64,000 nucleotides of DNA from Desulfovibrio intestinalis (GTDB lineage: Bacteria > Desulfobacterota > Desulfovibrionia > Desulfovibrionales > Desulfovibrionaceae), in contig NZ_JACHGO010000004.1 in NCBI RefSeq assembly GCF_014202345.1, forward strand, positions 1-64,000, read 5' to 3'. This document shows, one piece after another, positions 55,941 to 64,000 of the stretch. The translations under genes and the position numbers were made by a program. Below the pieces are notes generated by a model. That model was not told where the DNA came from. It made no database searches and saw only the letters and a list, made by a program, of their open reading frames with translations. Every line of letters begins with the position of its first letter. Within the stretch, counting starts at the first letter, position 1.

Positions 55941-57356
55941 ATGAAGCTCAAGAGCATTCCCCGCAGGCTCGGTTACATTCTGGGCGCGCAATGGACGCGC
56001 GACCTGGCCTGGACAGCCTTTACCATTTTGCTTGCCCGCCGCAGCCCCGATATAATGGGGCAGGTGGTGTTGGCCCTCACTTTCGGCTATCTGGTTAAAA
56101 CCATTGCTGATGTGGGTCTTAATGATTTTCTGCTATCTACCTTTGCCAGGCGGGAAGGCCGCCCCCGGGCTTTGCTGGGCGAAGTAACGTGGCTCAAGCT
56201 TACCGTTCTGGTGCTGGCCCTGGTTGTTACGTGGTTGGTTACCGGATGGCAGAACTACAGTCCTGAACTTCGCCTTATCGTGCTGTGTATTGCCGCAGGG
56301 CTTGGTCTTGACGGTGTGAGCGACTCTTTTTTCGCACTATGCCAGGCTCGGGGCCGTCAGGATGTGGAAATGCGCATCCGGGTGCCCTCAGCCCTCATCG
56401 GCATAGGTTTCGGCATTGCCTGCGTAGTCATGGGCGCTCCCCCCATTATCATCGCGCTTTACAAGCCCATTGAATCCATACTGTGCATCATTTTTGCCCT
56501 CACAGCGCTTGGCCGCAACCCTCTCGCGGGTGTAGGCCGATCCGGCATGCTCGATCTGGCGCGGCAAATGAAGCATGGCCTTATCTTTACCTGCATGGCC
56601 GCCTGTGCCATGTTCTACAACAAAATCAACGTCATTTTTCTCAAGCAATACGGCGGTAACGCCGATGTGGGCGGGTACGGAGTGGCCTGGGAGACGGTGG
56701 AAGGTCTCTCGGTTCTGGTATCAAGCGCGCTTCTGGGCAAGGTTATTTTTCCGCTGCTGGCAAAATTCTGGCAGCAGGATAAAAATGCCTTTCGCCAACT
56801 GGCTGGCCAGACGGCCCGGTCCTTGTGGGCGGCATCCTTGCCCATCATCTTTCTCATTTGTGTGGAAAGTGACCGATTTCTGCCGTTTATTTACGGTCCA
56901 AGCTATGAGAGCGCCGTTCGGGCACAGCAGTTGCTGACGCCTTGCCTGGCCACTGCCTTTCTGCACAACCTTGCCGCCTATGCCATGATAGGCATGCGCC
57001 GCCATCGTCTTCTGCTGCTTTTCTACGTCAGCGGGCTTATTCTTAATATTATCTGTTGTCTGACGCTTATTCCGGCCATGCCTCTGGAAGGTGCGGCGCT
57101 GTCTCTTACCATCACCAAGGTTTGGGTTGCCATTCTTACTGTGGGCTTTTTTCAGTGGACAACCCGCCCGATGAGTGCGGCGCAATGGCTCCTTATGCTG
57201 ACGACAGCAGGAGTGAGCATCGCTTTGTGGTGGGGCACGGGCAAAATTGCCCCTCGTGAAATCGCTGAAGGGGTGGGGCTTCTTCCCCTGCTGGCCTTGT
57301 TCTGGTGGTGGCGTCCTCCCCCGCCCTTTGAAAAAAAGGCACCTCAAGCCGAATAG
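55941..57356 (+). CDS. Wzx/MATE-like polysaccharide flippase
   Basis: The 471-residue membrane protein has about 12-14 hydrophobic segments and belongs to the Wzx/MVF group that flips lipid-linked sugars from the cytoplasmic to the periplasmic face. The N-terminal GYILGAQWTRDLAWTAFTILLARRSPDIMGQ region and the mid ARQMKHGLIFTCMAACAMFYNKINVIFL segment are typical. It begins 9 bp after the adaptor gene, so flippase, adaptor and outer membrane channel are cotranscribed. The cargo is presumably the glycosylated product of this cluster. Confidence 0.82.
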   Translation: MKLKSIPRRLGYILGAQWTRDLAWTAFTILLARRSPDIMGQVVLALTFGYLVKTIADVGLNDFLLSTFARREGRPRALLGEVTWLKLTVLVLALVVTWLVTGWQNYSPELRLIVLCIAAGLGLDGVSDSFFALCQARGRQDVEMRIRVPSALIGIGFGIACVVMGAPPIIIALYKPIESILCIIFALTALGRNPLAGVGRSGMLDLARQMKHGLIFTCMAACAMFYNKINVIFLKQYGGNADVGGYGVAWETVEGLSVLVSSALLGKVIFPLLAKFWQQDKNAFRQLAGQTARSLWAASLPIIFLICVESDRFLPFIYGPSYESAVRAQQLLTPCLATAFLHNLAAYAMIGMRRHRLLLLFYVSGLILNIICCLTLIPAMPLEGAALSLTITKVWVAILTVGFFQWTTRPMSAAQWLLMLTTAGVSIALWWGTGKIAPREIAEGVGLLPLLALFWWWRPPPPFEKKAPQAE

Positions 57357-57844
57357 CAAAACGAAGCCGCAACTCTTCTGAGTTTGCCTTCCTCTGCTGC
57401 CCAAAAATTTCAACGTGTTGCGGCTGCGAAATCATCGTTTCCCGGTATAAGGACTATGAGTTTACTGCTCCACAGAGATGCTTCGCCCGTTGCGACAAGG
57501 GCTTAGCGCGCCACAGGACAGTAAACTCCGCTTGCATCAGCCGCGCAGCACATGCGCAGCGTTGTCTAGTACCCCGAAGAACTCCGCTCAACCATGCATG
57601 GCACAAACACAGTTTGTTACACGCCCCCCTGCCGCATCCGTACAATTCGCGAACTCGTAACACATGACCGCGAAGCCCCCATCAGAGACAATCAAGATCC
57701 CACTGATACGCCAGCATTTCAGCGCGATCCCCCGCTTGCCCTCCTGCCAGCTTTCAGCCTTGGCATTGACGAGAATAATTGGCTACGCGTAGCATGCAAA
57801 ATCAGCATGCCGCGTATAGGCTAAAATTGCGCATAAGGATTTTC
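57357..57844. other. Gene-free stretch
   Basis: About 490 bases hold no supported gene. I see no terminator with a T-tract after the flippase gene and no repeat copy. Confidence 0.45.
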
Positions 57845-58842
57845 ATGGCTAAAGACCTTTTCCTACAACGTAGACGCTTTCTCAAAGGTCTGACTTCTGC
57901 GGGAACGGCTGCCAGTATGGGCTTGGCTGGCCTGAGCCCTGCCCAGGCCATGTCTTTGCGCTTGTCCACCGGAGGCACTGACTGCTGCACAATCATTGAT
58001 GTCGACCTCTGCACAGGCTGTGGCGCGTGCGTCTCCGCGTGCCGCTCCCGCAACCTTTCGCGCCTGCCCTTACCTCAAAAGCCTACTCCAGCCCCAACGC
58101 CAGCATGGATTCCCATCAGCGACTGGTCAGATCGCCGGCAGATAACGAACCGCCTGACGCCGTACAACTGGATTTACATCCAGAGCTGTACACTGCCTGC
58201 TTCGGACGGGTCACGGCGGGTCTTCATGCCACGCCGTTGCCTGCACTGCCTCAACCCGCAATGCGTAAGCCTGTGCCCTTCGGGGGCAGCCCGCCAAAGC
58301 CCCAGGGCGCAGCATATATTGATGAAAACATCTGTTTTGGCGACGGCCCATGCCAGAGAGCCTGTCCCTGGCTGATCCCCCAACGCCAGTCAGGTGTTGG
58401 GCCGTACCTAAAATTTGCCCCTCGTTATATTGGGTATGGCCTGGTTTTCAAGTGTGATTATTGCCACGAACTGCTGGCACAGGGGCAGCCGCCCGCCTGT
58501 GTTGCCGCCTGCCCAGCCAAGGCGCAACATTTCGGCATCAGAGACGAGATGATTGCCCAGGCGCAGGAAATGGCGCACCAAAGAAACGGTGAAATTTTTG
58601 GGCTCAAGGAAAATGGGGGCACCAATACGCTTTACGTTTCGTCAGTTCCCTTCCGCGATATTGAGGCTGCCATGCTGCAACAGGAGCAGGTTGGCTTTGG
58701 CAAACCGAGCTTACGCCCCGCAGGAGCCAGCATGAAAAAAGAAAACAGCCTGGTCGACATTGTGCTGGCTGCGCCATTGGCCGGGGTGGCCTTGGCTTCT
58801 CTGCGTCTTTGCCGCAACTGGCTGAAGGCTCGTAAGTCATGA
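57845..58842 (+). pseudogene. Tat-exported ferredoxin-type protein, frameshifted
   Basis: Two overlapping frames encode one protein of about 330 residues: the first from the ATG at 57845 (Tat signal LQRRRFLKGLTSAG; cysteine group CTGCGACVSAC; CLHCLNPQCVSLC), the second resuming at about 58304 (CFGDGPCQRACPW; CDYC with CVAAC). The change of frame maps to a run of four C at 58300-58303; one extra C restores SPQGAAYIDENICF. It may be a real mutation, a sequencing error or slippage. Iron-sulfur proteins of this sort (NrfC/HmcB-like) feed a membrane partner; the next gene, overlapping by ATGA, is a cytochrome-b-like protein. A C-terminal hydrophobic anchor is present. Confidence 0.65.
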
Positions 58843-59330
58843 TGCGCTCTCAACGCACCCCAACCCGGCTTTTTTCGGGCACGTTCTGCGCGCTTTGGAC
58901 AATCGCCCTTCTGACTGCGACGCTGTCCGGCTTGGCCCACCTGCCCGTGGCCGTTCGTTACAGCCTGATTAACATAGATAATCAGGCGACCGTATGGCAC
59001 TACTATGCAGTAGCCTTACTGCTCATGCTTGAAACATATGCCGTCATTATCTGGTGGGTCCAGGGCAGAGGCATGTTTTCCTTTACACGCTGTGGAGCTA
59101 TCCGCACGGCGCTGCTTGCCACACTGTCTGTTACAGGGCTGATACTCATGCTGCATAATCTGCCAGACGTGGCTGTTTTTGGGCGCGCATACACGACCGT
59201 AAAACTCTGTCACCTTTTCAGCGGCCTGCTGCTTGTACCCATTCTTCTGGTGCAATGCTGCCTGTGGCTTGCCGGAAAACCCAGCGCATTGAAAATTTGC
59301 GCATCTAAAAAAAACCGCTCCTCGCTGTAA
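58839..59330 (+). CDS. Cytochrome b-like four-helix membrane protein
   Basis: The 163-residue protein has four hydrophobic segments (about residues 13-33, 52-72, 87-107 and 125-147). Histidines in QATVWHYYAVALLLML and VKLCHLFSGLLLVPILL are placed at membrane positions where they could bind b-type heme, and another is in MLHNLPDV. It overlaps the end of the frameshifted ferredoxin gene by four bases. The pair looks like the electron-transfer part of a membrane oxidoreductase, but no catalytic subunit is nearby. If the ferredoxin frame is truly broken, this gene may have lost its partner. Confidence 0.6.
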   Translation: MMRSQRTPTRLFSGTFCALWTIALLTATLSGLAHLPVAVRYSLINIDNQATVWHYYAVALLLMLETYAVIIWWVQGRGMFSFTRCGAIRTALLATLSVTGLILMLHNLPDVAVFGRAYTTVKLCHLFSGLLLVPILLVQCCLWLAGKPSALKICASKKNRSSL

Positions 59331-59608
59331 ACGGCAATGCAGTTTACAGTGCAAAGAGACGCCGTTTCTCACCGGAATAACGGATAAAAACATATTTCAG
59401 GTAATTTGAATGCACTTTTTTGCGCAGGGCAGCCGTTGAGCCTTGGGACGCAACGGCGGTTCTGAGTTTGATACAATTGTCGCGGTCATCTCTCCACAAC
59501 GCATGTGACTTTTCGCTGGGCGGGCTTTTATGGACAACCTGCGAAAAGGCATAACTGTACTGCCCACATAGCCCGGAATTCTAGTTGTGGAAGCTGGCGA
59601 GCAACCTG

Positions 59609-59760
59609 TTAGAGCATTTTACCTTTAAAAAAATTTAATTGCTCTAACGCTGGCAAGAGGGCAACACGCCGCAACTCGACGTGAATCTTGCCGGAAATCA
59701 CATTTTTCTGCAGAATGACAGAGTTGAGGTGAAATGCATTTCACAGCCAGTCTGCTCTAA
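59609..59760. repeat. MITE-like element with perfect 8-bp ends
   Basis: A 152-base non-coding unit begins with TTAGAGCA and ends with TGCTCTAA, exact inverted copies. The first 38 bases form a hairpin of their own. The interior aligns with 4819-4950. It lies between the cytochrome b-like gene and argJ, next to a strong hairpin. The rest of the 59331-59951 gap shows no gene. Confidence 0.65.
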
Positions 59761-59767
59761 CGACACA

Positions 59768-59803
59768 AATGCAAAAGGGCGGAATACTCCGCCCTTTTGC
59801 ATT
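59768..59803. terminator. Bidirectional hairpin before argJ end
   Basis: A perfect 16-bp stem (59768-59783 with 59788-59803) closes an ATAC loop. It can stop both the ferredoxin/cytochrome b transcript and the convergent argJ transcript; the T residues lie in the stem rather than after it. Confidence 0.75.
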
Positions 59804-59951
59804 GCACAGATTTGCACTGAGCCTTTTGCGCTGCCAATTTACTCTTTCAGAGACATAGGCAGGCTATAAACGTCTTATCTTATGCGCGCCTGACAAAATA
59901 TATTGAAAGCGCGCCCGTGCGGCTCAGCGGTCCAACTGAACCATTCTTTCG

Positions 59952-61139
59952 CTATGAGCGGTAATCCGAGTTAAGCGTCACATACTCATGCCCCAGATCC
60001 GAAGCCTTGAAAGTGTACGCTCCCGTTCCGCTGCCAAGCTCGATGTCCACCTGCACATCCTTGCCCTTGAGCAGTGCAGCCAGCGCGTCTTCCTGATCTT
60101 CATTCACAGGACAGCCCTGCCGGAAACGCTCTATGCCGCAAAGCTTCATGCTGACTTTGGTGGGGTCAAACTTTGCGCCGCTGTAACCCACTGCCGTCAC
60201 AATGCGCCCCCAGTTGGCATCGCCGCCATAGATGGCGGTTTTGACCAGCTGGGAATGCCCAACGCTGCGGGCCACAAGCTCTGCGTCGGCATCACTGCCT
60301 GCACCGCTCACCGTAATATGGATAACCTTGCTCGCGCCTTCGCCGTCCTTGACCAGCATATACGAAACCTGCGCCAGAATGGCCGTCAGGGCCTCTTCAA
60401 GCAAGGCCATATCGGCGGTACTTTGCGCGGCCACGCCAGAAGCCCCGTTGGCAAGCCCAAGGATGGTGTCGTTGGTGGAGGTGTCGCCGTCCACACTTAC
60501 GCGGTTAAAGGTCTTGCCCACGGCGCGGCCAAACATGGCCTGCCAGGAATCTCGTTCCACCTGCGCGTCCGTGAGCGCGACACACAGCATGGTAGCCATG
60601 TTGGGGCAGATCATGCCTGCGCCCTTGGCCATAACCGTCAGGCGAACCGTACCGCCCGCAAGCGTGACTTCGCGCATGGCGAACTTGGGAAAGGCATCTG
60701 TGGTCATGAAGGAACGGGTGAAGCCTTCGGCATCACGAGTGCCAAGGCTTTTTACCAGTGCAGGCACAGCGTCGACCCAGCGTTCCATCTTGAGGTGGGC
60801 CCCAACCACGCCAGTGGAAAGAGGCAGTATTTCGTCCACTGCCAGCCCCGTAAGCCCGGCAACCATGCTTTGAGTGGCGCGGCAATTGGCAAGCCCTTCG
60901 TCGCCAGTGCAGGCATTGGCCTGCCCGGCATTGGCAAGCACGGCCCGCACGGTGCCAGCGCGGTTCAGTATTTCCTGACAGGCCAGCACAGGGGCGGCCT
61001 TGAAAAGATTTTGGGTAAACATGCCTGCCAGTACTGCGGGCGTGTCGGAAACTATGAGACCAAGGTCGTCCCGTCCAGCTTTCTTGAAATTGGCTGCAGC
61101 GGCTCCGGCCCTGAAGCCCTTTGGCAAATCGTTCTGCAT
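59952..61139 (-). CDS. argJ: Bifunctional ornithine acetyltransferase/N-acetylglutamate synthase
   Basis: ArgJ moves the acetyl group from N-acetylornithine to glutamate, closing the arginine cycle. The 395-residue precursor cleaves itself before the threonine in GMICPNMATMLCVALTD (about residue 185), and the rest of the active site (KGAGM, DGDTSTNDT) is in place. The start at MQNDLPKGFRAG is chosen because AGGAGAG precedes that ATG; upstream in-frame codons would add 47 unlike residues. It stands alone on the minus strand, preceding fusA by about 560 bases. Confidence 0.95.
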   Translation of the reverse strand: MQNDLPKGFRAGAAAANFKKAGRDDLGLIVSDTPAVLAGMFTQNLFKAAPVLACQEILNRAGTVRAVLANAGQANACTGDEGLANCRATQSMVAGLTGLAVDEILPLSTGVVGAHLKMERWVDAVPALVKSLGTRDAEGFTRSFMTTDAFPKFAMREVTLAGGTVRLTVMAKGAGMICPNMATMLCVALTDAQVERDSWQAMFGRAVGKTFNRVSVDGDTSTNDTILGLANGASGVAAQSTADMALLEEALTAILAQVSYMLVKDGEGASKVIHITVSGAGSDADAELVARSVGHSQLVKTAIYGGDANWGRIVTAVGYSGAKFDPTKVSMKLCGIERFRQGCPVNEDQEDALAALLKGKDVQVDIELGSGTGAYTFKASDLGHEYVTLNSDYRS

Positions 61140-61575
61140 GGCGCTCTCCTGAAAGTATGCCGTCCGCATTTGTTCCGGGCGTACGACCCAGCCTGCGGCT
61201 ATGATGTACCGTACTTGATGCGGGGCATGGCCCGCGCCTGTTCCGTCAGATACCTTCTCACTGAAAGTATCTCTTTTCAATATATTCTGAACGCCTGTCT
61301 CACATTGAAAAACTCAAACTGCGCACAAAAAAATTCCGCAGCGGCACAGTCTCAGTGAGGAGAACGCGGGCTGTGCCTAACAGTTACGCCCACACGACGC
61401 GCAACCGCGAGATTCGTCATGATGCGGGATCACTTCCATGGCACCACAAAGCGGCCCAGGCCCCAAAAAAATGCATGCAGTGGTTCTAGTGCCTCGCCAA
61501 TTGTCGGCTATGTTGGCGTGGGGATTTCTGCCCGGCAGCAGCCAGACCGTTGTGAAATTACTTCAGCCAAAACCA
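61140..61575. other. Gene-free stretch
   Basis: No gene is supported between the argJ start and the fusA terminator region. It should contain the argJ promoter; no clear -35/-10 pair was found. Confidence 0.4.
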
Positions 61576-61693
61576 AGGGGAAGGAATCTCGCCTATTCGC
61601 CAGATGTCCTTCCCCTGTCTTCGTCCCTGTGGATGGCAAAGCCAGCCCGGACACGAAGGGTACGGGCCGACGCACCAAGATGCGCCGGCCCGT
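61576..61693 (-). terminator. Two hairpins after fusA
   Basis: The first hairpin (61662-61669 with 61686-61693, extended by inner pairs) follows the fusA stop by 7 bases. The second has perfect 10-base arms at 61576-61585 and 61607-61616, followed on the minus strand by TGGTTTTGG. One or both should terminate the rpsG-fusA transcript. Confidence 0.6.
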
Positions 61694-61700
61694 TTGATGC

Positions 61701-63779
<2,079 letters not shown>

Positions 63780-63882
63780 AGGGTTATCCTCCATACTGCG
63801 GATGCGGTGTGGTGCAAAACCGACGCCGCTTCCTTACGGATGCGGCGTCGGGATACATTCATGAGAAAATAGGGACGGCCTC

Positions 63883-64000
<118 letters not shown>

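Overview
The window reads as chromosomal DNA of a sulfate-reducing Desulfovibrio, probably very close to D. desulfuricans. The strongest marker is a complete nhcABCD operon whose first gene encodes a nine-heme cytochrome c with exactly nine CxxCH sites, nearly identical to what I recall of 9HcA from D. desulfuricans. Other support comes from a siroheme decarboxylase (Ahb heme pathway) next to hemL, a tandem Mop molybdenum-binding protein, and GC-rich genes separated by AT-rich gaps. Species assignment is inference; no search was run.

Layout. 0-7.7 kb: hemL and an AhbA/AhbB-type gene, a SLOG-like protein, an RRM RNA-binding protein, a 1-kb AT-rich gap, then rpsF-rpsR-rplI-dnaB on the minus strand. 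7.8-12 kb: a PilZ protein, tgt and a gamma-glutamyltransferase homologue. 12-21 kb: a block bounded by two inverted copies of a ~190-bp GC-rich repeat, holding a membrane-fused spermidine-synthase-like gene with two small hypotheticals, tadA, a LOG protein, a beta-CASP metallo-hydrolase and the overlapping run rsmD-coaD-miaA. 21-26 kb: beta carbonic anhydrase and nhcABCD, whose fourth gene encodes only 50 residues. 26.6-30 kb: a methyltransferase, diaminopropionate ammonia-lyase and a YiiG-like lipoprotein.

30-38 kb: a minus-strand cluster (HpcH/HpaI aldolase, NAD-dependent epimerase, KdsB-like cytidylyltransferase, hexapeptide acyltransferase, HAD phosphatase) that could make a CMP-activated ulosonic acid. 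Divergent from it is a fusion of a degenerate MoeA domain with a periplasmic-binding-like domain, then an iron-type alcohol dehydrogenase and the Mop protein. 39.9-41.3 kb: a small lipoprotein and htpX.

41.5-57.4 kb is the most novel part. A minus-strand arm encodes an alpha-oxoamine synthase, two GT4 glycosyltransferases, a polysaccharide-deacetylase-like protein and an AsnB-type amidotransferase. A divergent plus-strand arm encodes a ~1460-residue acyltransferase-ACP-dehydratase-like polyketide synthase fragment without ketosynthase, a TolC-like outer-membrane lipoprotein, a HlyD-like adaptor and a Wzx-like flippase. Together they suggest synthesis, glycosylation and trans-envelope export of an unknown amino-polyketide or aminolipid glycoconjugate.

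57.8-64 kb: a frameshifted Tat-dependent ferredoxin gene overlapping a cytochrome-b-like gene, argJ, fusA and the 3' end of rpsG. Several families of short dispersed repeats occupy the gaps: TTAGAGCA-ended MITE-like elements, a 126-bp palindromic element and the inverted GC-rich repeat. No rRNA, tRNA, CRISPR array or intact insertion sequence was seen.
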